A stretch of 64,000 nt of DNA from Azolla caroliniana (GCA_043228905.1 JBHGNT010000012.1:19778001-19842000); one strand, 5' to 3'. Counted from the first letter of the stretch, positions 1 to 10,478 are shown. A program made the numbers and translations. Notes: generated by a model not told the origin, from the letters alone.

Positions 1-2
1 GC

Positions 3-470
3 TTCACCGATTCGGATATGTCGGCTGATGTAGATACCAGCCGGTCCACATCAGGGTATGTGATGACGTATGTAGGGGGAGCTGTTTCATGGCAGTCGAG
101 GCTGCAGAAGACGGTTGCGTTGTCAACCACGGAGGCGGAGTACATGGCGGCTGTTGAAGCCGGCAAGGAAATAATATGGATGAAGGACTTCATTAGAGAG
201 CTCGGTATCCGACAGGAGGAGTACCGACTCTACTGCGACAGTCAGAGTGCAATCCACCTTGCGAAGAACGCGGCCTATAACTCCCGGACGAAGCACATCC
301 AGCGAAGATATCACTGGATCCGGGAAAGGATAGAAGACAAGGAGTTCGTGCTGACGAAGATCCACACGGACGAGAACGGGTCGGATATGCTGACCAAGGT
401 GCTCACACCCGACAAGCTGGAAGCATGCCGGAAGAGGATCGGATTGGAAAGACATCCCATGCCGAAGTGA
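3..470 (+). CDS. Ty1/copia polyprotein C-terminus: RNase H domain (partial, copia A)
   Basis: The frame is open from the window edge to a TGA at 468-470, so only the end of a copia pol polyprotein is present. RNase H cleaves RNA in the RNA-DNA hybrid during reverse transcription. Visible landmarks in order: the TDSD start with a catalytic acidic residue, TSRSTSGYV, the STTEAEY motif with its acidic residue, CDSQSAIHLAKN, and SRTKHIQRRYHWIRE near the end, all typical of copia RNase H. The frame has no stop, so this copy looks fairly young. It is followed directly by a purine tract and an LTR on the same strand, as expected at the 3' end of a copia element. The rest of the element lies outside the window. 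Confidence 0.9.
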   Translation, partial: FTDSDMSADVDTSRSTSGYVMTYVGGAVSWQSRLQKTVALSTTEAEYMAAVEAGKEIIWMKDFIRELGIRQEEYRLYCDSQSAIHLAKNAAYNSRTKHIQRRYHWIRERIEDKEFVLTKIHTDENGSDMLTKVLTPDKLEACRKRIGLERHPMPK

Positions 471-480
471 AGGGGGAGTT
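469..480 (+). other. Polypurine tract of copia A
   Basis: The purine run AAGGGGGAG lies between the RNase H stop codon and the TGTTGGG start of the LTR. This is the position where plus-strand priming takes place in LTR retrotransposons. Confidence 0.7.
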
Positions 481-1022
481 TGTTGGGATTACGGTCCCTT
501 CGGATGGGATGGTCGGATATCGGAGATGAATGCCGACCAGCCCGGTTTCGGTTTCGGAACCGGATGATGAAGACCCCGACCTCGGAGCCGGATGACGAAT
601 GTACCCGGAGAGAGATCCGGATGCAGGGACATATCCGTGAATATGTCTGCTAAGGGCCCCTGAGGCTATAGTTGTAAATAGCCCCAAAGTCATATATGTA
701 TAAATATGACTTAGGGCAAACAGTTTTGTTGTTGCTATTCATTTTTCTATTTTTCCACTCTAGAGGAGTGAAGAGAGAGCAGCCGTGAGAGAGAGAGAGA
801 GATAGAGCGCGAGAGAGGAAGAGGACGACGCCTCTGTGTATTTCCGCCGCCTGTGGCGAGGACAGCGAGCTCAAGGTCGTCGCCTTGCAGCTCGCCATTG
901 TATACTTCTCTTTGTATAGTGTTGGTTTGGAGTCTTGTACTCCCGTGGTTTTTCCCGTACAGGGTTTTCCACGATAAATCGTGTGTCCTCTCTATTTTTC
1001 GCATTTCCCATTTTCTGCAACA
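481..1022 (+). repeat. 3' LTR of copia A
   Basis: It starts TGTTGGGA right after the purine tract. The 3' end is taken at CTGCAACA, giving inverted TGTTG/CAACA ends. The segment GTGGTTTTTCCCG followed by GGGTTTTCCACG at about 949-972 is typical of the 3' part of copia LTRs. A GA-rich tract lies at 788-820. The 3' border is less certain than the 5' border, because bases 1023-1089, up to gypsy B, are unassigned. Confidence 0.65.
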
Positions 1023-1089
1023 ACGATTCGTGTGTTTCCTTGGTTGTGGCCGAGAGGTGAAGTTTGGAAAGTTTCGTTTATTTCCATCA

Positions 1090-2287
1090 GTTTTAGTACT
1101 AACAGTACATGAGAATCATGCTCTTCTTGGGTCTTCGAGTAAACCAGTAGATCATCCAAATAGATGATTAGACACACATCCAAGAGATCTCGGAAAATAT
1201 CATTTGCCATGTGCTGGAAGACTGTTGGCGCATTAGTGAGGCCGAACGGCATAACCGTATACTCGAAGTGCCCATATCTGGTGCGGAACGCGGTCTTCCA
1301 TTCATCTCCTGGTCGGATCCGTACGAGGTTATAGGCTCCCCGTAAGTCGATCTTCGTGAAGAACCTGGCACCATTGATCCGTTCTAAAAGACTTGAGATA
1401 AGGGGGAGTGCATACCTATTTTGGATTGTAACCTTATTCAAGCCACGGTAATCTACAACGAGCCGAAGTGAGCCATCCTTTTTCTTGACGAAGAAAATGG
1501 GTGCGCCGGCTGGAGATTTCGAATGTCGTATGAAACCATTCTCCAAATTCTCCTCTATATAGGCTCGAAGGACTTCCAGTTCGGTTGGTGATAAATTGTA
1601 GATCGGTCCCCAAGGTGGCTCTTTCCCCGGTTGTAAATCGATGGGGCAATCATATGGTCGATGGTGAGGAAGCGTACTGGCTTGTACTTTACCAAACACA
1701 TCGGCATACTGATGATACTTCTCTGGAAGTTGAACGATGGAATCCTCTTTAGGGGTGCTGGAGGGGTTTACTGATATTGCAAAGAGAAACATTTCTTCCT
1801 TGCATCCTTCCTCACGCAACTGATGTAGTGAAATCGTTGCAATCTCATGAGTAGAACCTCGGGCTTTTCGATGCCGGATTTCTCTTGTCCGCCAATCTAT
1901 GTCTGGGTTATGTAATTCGAACCATGGTAATCCTAAGACAATGGGGTGTTCTGGGATGCTAATTATATTAAATGATATGACACATGCTAGATTATCTAGG
2001 ACAACATTAACGGGTTCTGACTCTTCTATGATATTTCCTGAGGCAATGGGACGACCATCGACGACTACTACAAGGGTAGGACACGGGAGTTTTCTGAGAG
2101 ATATCTGATGAGCTTGGGCAAATTTCCTATCCATGAAGCAAGAATTAGCTCCGGAATCTAGAAGTGCTAAGACATGTACTGGAGGAGTACTTTTAGTACT
2201 AACTGTTACTTGGGCTACGAACACATTGCTAACTTGCTTAGAGGGAATGGAACCACTAATGGGCTGCACAGATCTAGGGCTGTCCAA
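1090..2287 (-). pseudogene. Gypsy B pol, protease and partial reverse transcriptase
   Basis: The retroviral-type aspartic protease (LLDSGANSCFMD) is followed by a reverse transcriptase with RLVVDYRGLNKVTI, FTKIDLRGAYN, VMPFGLTNAP and the active site YLDDLLVYSKT. Coding similarity to copy F stops after EEHDSHV at about 1090-1110. The remaining codons of the open frame, down to 992, run into copia A flank and do not match pol. No in-frame stop lies before the break, so truncation rather than point decay inactivated it. The -1 frame is open from the gag overlap at about 2320, so pol is probably made by frameshifting and not from the ATG at 2287. Confidence 0.88.
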
Positions 2288-2313
2288 CCAAACGGCTCCT
2301 ATTTTGGCTGGAC

Positions 2314-3456
2314 TTAGTCGTTTAACTCTTCTTCTAACTGACTAAGGACATCAAATTTGTTCGCTAGATTTGGGCTATTAGTACTATTAGGGCTATCAGA
2401 TATCCCTACTGAAATAGACTCGGGTTTAGTACAATCAGAACTAGCAACTATTTGGTTTACCTGCCTTCTTGGCCTATGGGGACAGTTTACCGCGATATGC
2501 CCTGGTCCACCGCAATAAAGACATAATCGGTTTGCTCGGCGTCGTTGCTTTTCTTCTTCCGATAGCGGTCCACGACGACGTGTGGTGTCAATTTCCATTG
2601 GAGTTGGAGTACTTGCTAGAGGCGCAGTATATGACTCCCTCGGAAAAGGTTTCGCTACCACTGAGGCATAGGTAGGCTCTGATCTTGCCCTCGGAATCTG
2701 GAATTGTCGTTCCGAACGTCGTTCGAAGAGGCGGTTGTCGCATCTCACCGCGCGACTAATTGCTTCTGTTAATGACTTTGGCTCTTCGGGGAAGGTCAAG
2801 AGTAAATCCTTGACATCGTTGCGTAAGCCATAACGGAATTGCTCCATCAATGCGTGATCATCCCAAGGGATATCGGCAGCGAGTAGGCGGAAATCTGCAG
2901 CGTATGCGGAAGCTGGACGATCACCTTGGCGTAATCGCCGGATTTTGTTGATTGCAGTCCTTATGCTGTCAGTATCTCCAAAACAGGCCTTAAACTCACT
3001 TATAAATTCTTCAAAACTGTTTAATAATGGAGAATCCTTTTCCAACAATGGAGCAAACCATGCTAACGCTGAGCCACTAAGGAGAGTGCCTACTAGTCCC
3101 ACTCGTGATGCATCGGTGGGATATCGAGAAGGATGCATTTGTATCACTAAACGTACCTGATTTAAAAACCCTCTAAACTGTGATCGGGTCCCATCAAATT
3201 TTGCAGGAAGACCGATCTTGGGTTCTTTGTGAATCCCTTGAGTGCTTGATCCTTGTTGTTGTAATGATATGATAGTCGCTTCGAGTTGTTGTACACGTAG
3301 TGTCAGCTCCCCGTGTTGTTGTTGTTTTTCCAACGCTATTTGTTGAAGATCCCCCAACAAGCGATGATTTTCTTGTTCTAGTGCTACAAATTTCTCTTTT
3401 AAGCACTGGAGCTCCGAGAAGACAGATTGGTATTCCTGAGCGCTAACAGTTTCCAT
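2314..3456 (-). CDS. Gypsy B gag, intact 380-aa frame
   Basis: Gag forms the virus-like particle and packages element RNA. The N-terminal about 80 residues are heptad-rich and look coiled-coil (QLEATIISLQQQG). The central retrotransposon gag domain contains FRGFLNQVRLVIQMHP and ALAWFAPLLE. A single CCHC zinc knuckle (CLYCGGPGHIAVNCPH) lies near the C-terminus. The ATG at 3456 is preceded on the minus strand by the leader and corresponds to the copy F start (MESVSKQEY there, METVSAQEY here). The frame is uninterrupted although pol is lost. It ends TTA AAC GAC TAA, matching copy F around the slippery site. Confidence 0.9.
   Translation of the reverse strand: METVSAQEYQSVFSELQCLKEKFVALEQENHRLLGDLQQIALEKQQQHGELTLRVQQLEATIISLQQQGSSTQGIHKEPKIGLPAKFDGTRSQFRGFLNQVRLVIQMHPSRYPTDASRVGLVGTLLSGSALAWFAPLLEKDSPLLNSFEEFISEFKACFGDTDSIRTAINKIRRLRQGDRPASAYAADFRLLAADIPWDDHALMEQFRYGLRNDVKDLLLTFPEEPKSLTEAISRAVRCDNRLFERRSERQFQIPRARSEPTYASVVAKPFPRESYTAPLASTPTPMEIDTTRRRGPLSEEEKQRRRANRLCLYCGGPGHIAVNCPHRPRRQVNQIVASSDCTKPESISVGISDSPNSTNSPNLANKFDVLSQLEEELND
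2320..2326 (-). promoter_or_regulatory. Candidate -1 frameshift heptamer GTTAAAC (gypsy B)
   Basis: Read on the minus strand, the heptamer is phased G TTA AAC, and one codon separates it from the gag TAA at 2316-2314. The -1 frame is open through this point and continues into protease. The same heptamer is at the same place in copy F (15858-15864). GUUAAAC is a known shift site in arteriviruses. Use here is inferred. Confidence 0.6.
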
Positions 3457-3536
3457 TTTACTAGGGAGGATAAGAGGATTAATAAGAAGATAAAAGGAAC
3501 AGGAGGAAAGGAAGAGGAGGAAAGGAAGATCGGCGA

Positions 3537-3548
3537 AAATCGGTTCAA
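3537..3548 (-). other. Self-primer binding site of gypsy B
   Basis: On the minus strand this reads TTGAACCGATTT, starting 2 nt (GT) after the 5' LTR ends at 3551. It does not begin TGG, as a tRNA 3'-end complement would. It is the exact reverse complement of AAATCGGTTCAA at 3756-3745 in the same LTR, the predicted first bases of the transcript. Confidence 0.7.
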
Positions 3549-3550
3549 AC

Positions 3551-3998
3551 TGTCAGGAACAGTACTAAGACAGAGAAGGATTTAGTACTAAAAGAAGTAT
3601 TAATACTAAGAGAGGTGAAGAACTCTCGAGAGAAGGAAAGAGTGAGTGAGGGAGAGAGAGAGAGATCGAGAGAGAGAGATGATAAGAAAAGATATATATT
3701 ATGTGAAGAGAATGTACAGTAGCTTAGGAGGCTTAAGACTGGCGTTGAACCGATTTGGTTCGAAATAATGCCTCGTGCCTCCTTTTATAGTGTTCCAAGG
3801 AATACTCTTGAAGTTTCTAGAATGTTCCAGAGAAATCTGGAATATACATCAATTTTCTAAAATAAAACATAAATGAAATATGTAAAATAAAACATAAATG
3901 AAAATAATATTCTATGTATTACAATGTATAGTCTGATGGTCAAGAGCTCGACCCATGTAGCATAAGGTCATGGGTTCGAGTCTTGCCATATCATGACA
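3551..3998 (-). repeat. 5' LTR of gypsy B with TATA box
   Basis: On the minus strand the LTR runs from TGTCATGATATGG (3998) to CTGACA (3551), 448 bp. A TATA box (TATAAAAGG) lies at 3789-3781, and the predicted transcript start AAATCGGTTCAA lies at 3756-3745, 33 nt downstream. Near the LTR start, on the opposite strand (3931-3988 +), there is a tRNA-like D-arm to T-arm segment with the B-box GGTTCGAGTC. A GA repeat is present at 3649-3682. Confidence 0.85.
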
Positions 3999-6858
3999 AG
4001 TGATGTGCTTTTGCTCGCATTTTCCGCGGTTCAAGACCTTGATGTTGATGGTCGATGGTCCTTCTACCAAATCGTGGGGATCCATGGCCTCTCGTACGCA
4101 CATTATGATGGAGACGATGGCAAGTGGGACCCTTTAAACCCCGAATGGTGGGGCAGGTATTATCAACATGGCAGTCCACTCTTCTCGACATGGCATCGCC
4201 CGTACATGTTGCTCTTGGAGCAATCCATAATCCGGCAAGCGAAGCTCTTTGTGACCACACTCTCAAACGCGGACGAGAAGGAAGCGATGTCCGCGATGGC
4301 CGGGAACCTCCGCAACCCGTATTGGGATTGGGTGAGCAATAGTACGCGCATCCTCGGGCTCCCGAACATCTTCATATCCACCGATGTCTCGCTAGCGTAC
4401 ATGTGGAAATCATTCCCCTGGACATCCATCCTGAACCCGCTCAAGGCATTCGTGGTGCCGCGGGATGTCGGCAAGCCGTTGACTTCCTCGGATGTGTACA
4501 ACCTGTCAGCCTAGCCCAACTACATGGTGCCGCCACAAGGCAACCCTTTCATCCCCCAGGGCTACTCAACCGTGCGTCACGTCACACCCAACTACCTCTC
4601 CAACAATGATAAGGTGAACGTGTCGGTCATGTGCAATGTCGGGACAGTCCTAGTCGAAGGCCTCCACACGATGCTCCAACACAGCCAATGGATGTCCTTC
4701 TCCAACCACTTGTGGCCGGAGGTGACCCGTTGTTGGGAATATGAGAATGAATCGGGATGATTTAAACTTCAAACACAATTAACACTTGATGAAACCATAA
4801 GAAGAAAATGAGAGTACACAAAAAATTTTAACGTGGAAAACCCAAAGAAGGGAAAAACCACGGGAACCATAGGTTCCAAACAACTTCACTATAATTTTGC
4901 GTACAATGGAATACGACCTTGCTAGAGGAGTATATCTACCTCAAGACAATGACCTTGGTTACAACCTTCACCCAATCGGGTGGATAGAATAACAAAGATT
5001 ACAAACTAAGTACGACCTCTCTAGGTTTTGACTAGAGAAATGTCATAGCCTCAAGGCAACAACCTTGGCTACAATCTTCTCCCGATTGGGTGGATACAAC
5101 AACAATAAGCACAAGGAATGTGCTAGCCTCAAGGCAACAACCTTGGCTACAATTGTCACCCGATCGGATGGATAAACCAACAACAATAAGCACATGGAAT
5201 GTGCTAGTCTCTCTGGGTTTTTGTCTAGAGGAAATATATTACCTTCAAGGCAATAGCCTTGGCTACGATCCTCACCCGATTAGGTGGATAAACCAAGCAA
5301 ATAACCTTACTATTCTTCACCCAACTGGGTGGATAGAAAAACTAGGAAAATAGGAAACAAGAAAACAACATGAAACGAAGTAACTTGGTGTGAGTAGACA
5401 GGAGAGGTGTTGCATAGTCATGGTTCTCTGTCAGCCCGACCAACTCCTCACACATCTCTGTCTCCTCACTCTTTCATTCTTTGTTTTCTTCTATATTTTC
5501 TGTTTTTTCTCTCTCTATTTCTGTGTTCTCTCAGAAAATTAGATCGCGCTTTGTTTTCCCCTTCTCCTTTTTATGTTTTTCTCCTTATTGTCCAACGTCT
5601 ATGTACTTGTGTTCACACACACACCAAAAACCATACAAAAGAAAAAGGGTATACAAACACACATACACACACACACACACATGTATATATAAATATAATC
5701 ATAGATAATTATAACTTTTCCCCTTTTTGGCCCTTAGCCAATTCAGTGCCTAACTAACTCCCAATCAGTTGTATGCTCAGTCGACTGCTAACATGCAGCC
5801 AATTCTCAATCAGCCCTTTGGCTCTGTGTTGTGGGCTCCACTTGAGTGGATATGCCCAACACCCACGGGGACGGGAGCCAATACGGGTACTACCCGTCCG
5901 TCGAGCTCGTCCATGACTTTGTCCACGATATCGTAGGCGGGGCGGGCAAACAAATTTCATACCCCGAGAATGCGTCCTTTGACCCCATCTTTTCCTTCCA
6001 CCATGCCAATGTCGACCGCCTCTCGCACTTTGGCTATATTGCTACCCCGATGCTTCGATCCCCGACACGCCATTGCAACTCAACCATGATGGCACATACG
6101 TATTGCCCCCCAATAGTGAATCCTTGGCTACCACAGAGCTCGCGCCATTTTGGGTCGGCCTCAATGCGGAGAACCAACGGAAATTCGTGACATCCAACGA
6201 TGTGCGCCTCGTGGACCGTGATTGCGGGTACAACTATCCGGAGATCTTGACCGCAAGGAAGGCCACGTGGACTCCCGAACGCATGCTCGAGTACCTCCGG
6301 AGGCTCTACAAGCCACCACAGAACTATGCCCACAGGTGGATCTTGATGTTGGATAGGGTCGAGAAGAGGGTGTTCAATGGGACCTTTTAGATTGAGGTTT
6401 TCTTGGGGAACCCTGATGCCAACGCGGACACGCCGATCAACTCTCCCAACTATGTCGGGTTGATCACGGTGTTTGTGCCATCGATCGGGAAGCGGGGCGC
6501 AAATTGCAACGAGAGGAAGTACATGAGGGCTTTGTTGGATCTCACCAAGACCATGGTGAGGCTTGGGATCACGACGATCGAGATATTGGGCGCCTCATAC
6601 GACACGTTCGCCCCGCCCACTGGAGAGCTTGTGGCCAACCCATTGTCCGCACAAGGCTCCATTACCCTTGTGTTCGTGAGCCTCACCGGACAACATCTCA
6701 AGACCTTGACCGTGATGGGAGATGATGTGGAAGACATCCAGCTCGCACTCTACTACCAGGGAGGCATCTTGGACAAAAGCATCAACGAGTTCTTCGTCAA
6801 AAACTTGAACATTGCGTCAACGACCATCGAGAAATTCATCTTACCCGTGTTGAAATAA
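3999..6858 (+). pseudogene. Fungal-type tyrosinase (polyphenol oxidase) pseudogene
   Basis: Tyrosinases are type-3 copper enzymes that oxidise phenols to quinones. Copper-A landmarks are GIHGLSY (about 4078) and QHGSPLFSTWHRPYM (about 4165), then NPYWDWV. Copper-B landmarks are [14 protein letters not shown] (about 5900) and [15 protein letters not shown] (about 5980), so all six copper-binding histidines are visible. The 3' part (SPNYVGLITVFVPS, about 6441-6486) resembles the C-terminal domain of fungal tyrosinases. Architecture and motifs are fungal-type, unlike plastid plant PPO. No introns are seen, and the sequence is much richer in GC than its surroundings. Lesions: the N-terminus is lost at gypsy B, TAG at 4512, a solo LTR at 4731-5861, a frameshift near 6025-6045, and TAG at 6388. 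Removing the LTR and one target copy restores the reading frame, so decay looks fairly recent. Horizontal origin from a fungus is inference. Confidence 0.87.
4731..5861 (-). mobile_element. Solo LTR of a copia-like element inside the tyrosinase pseudogene
   Basis: The ends are inverted, TGTTGGG at 4731 and CCCAACA at 5861. Flanks are CCCGT (4726-4730) and CCCAC (5862-5866), a probable 5-bp duplication with two later changes. With one copy kept, the tyrosinase reads on in frame. The segment AACGTGGAAAACCC, with AAAAACCACGG after it, is the reverse complement of the typical end of a copia LTR, so the LTR lies on the minus strand. It contains imperfect tandem units of about 80 bp (4930-5340, around CAAGGCAACAACCTTGGCTA) and a CA run at 5657-5681. 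No internal domain is present. Confidence 0.75.
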
Positions 6859-6931
6859 TTTAAATAAATTAAATAGCACATTTCTTAGAATAATGTCATC
6901 CATGTTCACACTATTTCGTCTCTTTTGAAAC

Positions 6932-7388
6932 TAAAAATCGGCAACGGTTTGGTTCGGTTTAAGAGGGTCCAAACTGAACTATTTAAATTTTTTGAAACAT
7001 AAACCAAACTGAAACAAACCACGAAAACCGTTAAATATTTTTCAAACCGTAAAACCGTGGTTTCGTGGTTCAGTTCGGTTTCAACATAGGTCAAATTTTT
7101 AATCTTTAATTTTTTAAAATTTATAATATTTCATTTTAAATTTTTTTTAAGATGTTCCTAAAATGTGAGAATAAGGTCTAAAAATGAAAAGATTGTTTAA
7201 AAACAAATTTTTAAAATTTTTAAAAAATAAAATAAATAAAATCTGTTAAACCATTTAAACCACGGTTTTTTACTGTTGAAACGGAAACAAACTGAACATT
7301 TGAAATCGTTAAGTCATTAAGTCGTTAAGCCGTTAAACTATGGTTTCGCGGCTCGGTTCTGTTCAAACCGAACCGTTGCCGATTGTTA
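6932..7388. mobile_element. MITE copy 1, hAT-like, with TAAMAATCGGCAACGG ends
   Basis: It is flanked by perfect 8-bp duplications TTTGAAAC (6924-6931 and 7389-7396). Terminal inverted repeats are TAAAAATCGGCAACGG on the left and, reverse-complemented, TAACAATCGGCAACGG on the right, each followed by GGTTCGGTT-like subterminal repeats. The interior is AT-rich and has no coding frame. A second copy with the same ends and the shared inner block AGGTCTAAAAATGAAAAGAT lies at 46572-47110. The 8-bp duplication fits the hAT superfamily. Confidence 0.85.
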
Positions 7389-7396
7389 TTTGAAAC

Positions 7397-9110
7397 ATCA
7401 CACTTAGACTCTCTTCTGCAAAAAAAGCCAAATTGAGTGGACGGTTCCCTCCTTTATAGGGTTGGATTCATGTTGATGCACCATCAATAAGGGTCATATC
7501 ATGTGGCGTTATGTAATTGACGAAAGGTTTTTTCTTAAGAGAAATTATTTGGCGGATTCGCCCAATTTGCAAAGTATAAGCTTTCACAAAATTTGATTTT
7601 AGAGAGATGAACGCTATATCTAGTTGTTTGTTTGAAGGGATGAGCAAATATAGGACCACCTATACCAATTCTCTTTTTGTCAACAATGAGTACTATATGA
7701 GTAGTAATATAGTCAATTCACTCACTTTTCTCTATCTTTCAAGGGTTGACAAAAGGCAATTGGAGGAAAATTGAAAACTCCACGACATTATAATAAATAA
7801 AGGCCACCTCATTACGGGGTACGTACTTTATTGACATTTCATATTTCCTATGTCAATGTCGTTGCATTGTTATGCACTTCGATCTAGACACTCGAGTCTG
7901 GAGCCTATGATGTAGTATGCGTGAAGATGTTAGCACATTGGAACACTTGATGATAACTTACTTTGAGCTTGGGACCATCATAAGTACATCCAAGAACTTA
8001 AGAAAAGGTAGTGAGTAATGACATGTTTGGAAGTAGGTGAAGGGGATGGGGATGGGAGTTTTGTAAGTCAATAGTGTGTAAATGACATCCTAAAAGTTTT
8101 AAATAGAAGGAATCCAATGGGGGATGGCAACTTGCACAAGTGGGGACAAATTGGTAAGTGAATAAGGAAATGGAGTATAAAACTTTTACTTACGCCAGTA
8201 TTAGAGCATTTTTTTTGTTTCGATGAGTTGAGAAGATGATATGGCCTCATATCAATCTCCTATTTTCTTCTTCATAGATTTCCTATTGCATTTCTAGAAT
8301 GCATGGAGGATAATAACGAGCTCCACTAACATTTGCAAGTTTATGCGTGATTAAGACAAGCCTCTAGTGGAATAACAATGCCGAGATTATAACCACTTGA
8401 GTGATATATATGGTGTTGGCCAACTCATAGGTTATGTATACAAAATCAATTATGTAAATTAAGAAAAATACGTTGTAAATACAGATGGACAAAAGAAAAC
8501 AAAGGAACAATTCTGATAGCTTGCCAATAGCCCATGAGAACTACTAGGACAATGACAAATGGAATAACAACATTATGGAAATTTCGAATCACAATTTCCA
8601 CACACTTACTGGTCTTATTGTCCAAATTATGACAACAAACATGACCTAATGAGAAAATAGGTTTGTGATTACTTCCTTTGCTACTAGGAAACACATCCCT
8701 ATACTAAGATGCCCAAACCTCAACTACCCAAACCAATCATAACATATGTCCTTCTTATGTTCGTCAAATTACAATTCCAAGGGTTTGGCCACAAAACTCA
8801 TAAAGTACCTAGAGAGCAGATGTGCTTTAAGTCACTAATCACTAATAACATCATGGGTGGATTGATTGGTCGAAACAAAAACACATCACGGATTGATTGG
8901 TAACATAGGGGGTATTTGAGGAACATAAAATCCCCCTTTTGTGTTGTAGGAATGTAAAGGATAACAATAAGATTTAAAAAGATTTTAATAGTGTGAACCC
9001 TAGGCTTGGGAGAAAGAATGACGAGCAGGTTTGGTTGTTGGCCTCTCAGCTTGTTTGTTGTAGGCGAGAGAACATGGTACACAACAATAATGTTCTCCCT
9101 AATCAATCCT
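7397..9110. other. Spacer without a recognised gene
   Basis: It is AT-rich and holds only short open frames (82 codons or fewer) with no motif I recognise on either strand. I see no LTR ends or RNA gene here. Confidence 0.5.
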
Positions 9111-9147
9111 TTTCAATGTTGTGAACGCACATATGAAGGAATTCATT

Positions 9148-9333
9148 GAGTTCTATCATGAGGAGACACATGATAGAACTCTTTGAGTGCTGTTGTCGTG
9201 AGTTCCCGTGATAGAACTTTTTGAGTCTTATTGTGTGAAAATCACACAATAAGACTCAAAAAGTTCTATCGCGTGGCTCCTCACGAGAGAAACATTTGAG
9301 TTCTTTCATGTTGAGCTCACCATGAAAGCTCAA
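9148..9333. repeat. Cluster of three hairpins with a shared stem motif
   Basis: Hairpin 1 has 13-nt arms at 9148-9160 and 9169-9181 (GAGTTCTATCATG and its complement). Hairpin 2 has perfect 29-nt arms at 9210-9238 and 9242-9270 with a 3-nt AAA loop, and the pairing extends a few bases outward through one G-T pair. Hairpin 3 has arms at 9296-9310 and 9321-9333 with a 2-nt bulge. The motif GATAGAACT recurs in hairpins 1 and 2. No coding frame is present. It could be a foldback or MITE-like element, but I could not define target duplications. Confidence 0.75.
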
Positions 9334-9438
9334 ATCAAATGCCAATCGTAACCCGACAAAAGGGGACCACATCCTCTAACATGACATAGGATCTAGATCC
9401 CATGTTATAGATGTAGGCATCCCTAACAATGATCTTCC

Positions 9439-9439
<1 letters not shown>

Positions 9440-9480
<41 letters not shown>

Positions 9481-9519
9481 ACACGCGCTCGCGCGCGCGT
9501 GCGCACGCACACACACACA
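9440..9519. repeat. CA/CG dinucleotide microsatellite
   Basis: A run of CA repeats changes into a CG/GT-rich alternating stretch around 9484-9507 and then back to CA. The alternating purine-pyrimidine run is a simple repeat. Confidence 0.95.
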
Positions 9520-10478
9520 GTATTATGTCGCAACATGACAATCGTTACAACTTGAAGGTCCTAAGTGGGGTCCTAGGAGATACAATTATATGGTCAAGTG
9601 CCATAGCAAAAATCTCACATAACAAAAAGAAAATCAGCCACATAGAACCAATATATTGAATCATGACATGTTCCATGCTAGATGTGGTGCTAAAATATTT
9701 CCATTTGATGCCTTGCCATGAGAGTACATTTAAGTGAAGGGTTTGAAGTATCTAATTGCAAAACACTCTTTCCCTCTTGCAGAGATATTTAAAGGTTCAT
9801 GCTAAGCTTCAAAGAAGGTTGGAACTAATGAACCTACCTTCTAGGACTCCGCCAACGGATCTATAAACCACAACTATGAAGACAAGATGGGCTTAATTGA
9901 AGCCGCTTGTCAAAACTATGAAGTTTTGGTTGATACGACATCCAAGATGCTAGGAGGGTGGAATAACAAGTTCGAACCTTGATACACAATGAGAAGTGAA
10001 GAGAGAAATTTAGTTCAACCTTTAGGCTTTGCTCCAAATTAGAGCAATCGACGAGCCTTTAGTGGTGTCGTGATGTGAGATGCACACATCATGACACCGC
10101 ATTAGCAACACTTCAAACTCTGCACCTATTGTACCAACTCAATGGTCCTAACCACTAAGCCATTTTTATATATTATATATAAATATTCTCATATTTACAT
10201 GTACACAGTCTATAGCTACCCTACGTTTGCCCTTTTCCATGTGGGGCAACAATGCCATCTCGTTGGTCCACATAACGAAACTCAAGGTTATCCCTCTGAA
10301 GTCCTATCCTTAAATCTATATCTGTATTTTCATTATCTATCTCCCTTTCAAGCCACTCCATGTAACTGAGTTGTGATAATCTCACTTGTATCTACTCAAT
10401 TTTTGAAATTTAGTTAAATTTATAATTTTGATACCTACATTTAACTATTTATTGTCATTCTTCTATGAGAAACTAATT
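9520..10478. other. Spacer; possible tRNA-like segment
   Basis: No coding region is recognised. On the minus strand 10163-10147 reads TGGCTTAGTGGTTAGG, an excellent Pol III A-box. A weak B-box-like GAGTTTGAAGTG lies about 40 nt further on (10122-10111). It may be a degenerate tRNA or SINE head. I do not call a tRNA gene. Confidence 0.4.

Larger units (their letters stand above)
1090..3998 (-). mobile_element. Gypsy chromovirus copy B, 3'-truncated
   Basis: Reading on the minus strand it has a 5' LTR (3998-3551), a primer-like site, gag, and pol up to just beyond the reverse transcriptase active site. It breaks off near 1090, next to copia A. Gag and protease/RT are closely similar to the intact copy F at 14187-19974, for example the zinc knuckle CLYCGGPGHIAVNCPH and protease LLDSGANSCFMD in both. 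Its 5' LTR abuts the tyrosinase pseudogene at 3999, so it probably inserted into, or recombined with, the 5' part of that gene. The loss of RNase H, integrase and the 3' LTR makes it non-autonomous. Confidence 0.9.

Noticed and set aside
992-1089. Last 33 codons of the long minus-strand pol frame
   Set aside because: Similarity to gypsy pol ends near 1090. The rest is chance reading through flanking LTR-side sequence.
3931-3988. A functional tRNA gene
   Set aside because: D- and T-arm-like parts exist, but I could not pair an acceptor stem, and the block recurs in LTRs. I treat it as tRNA-like.
3991-4501. Minus-strand open frames across the tyrosinase pseudogene (3991-4266, 4163-4501, also 6034-6333 and 6450-6737)
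   Set aside because: They lie opposite GC-rich tyrosinase coding sequence, share no family motif and are typical antisense shadows.
9429-9659. His/Thr-rich open frames over the CA repeat
   Set aside because: They are produced by the dinucleotide repeat itself.
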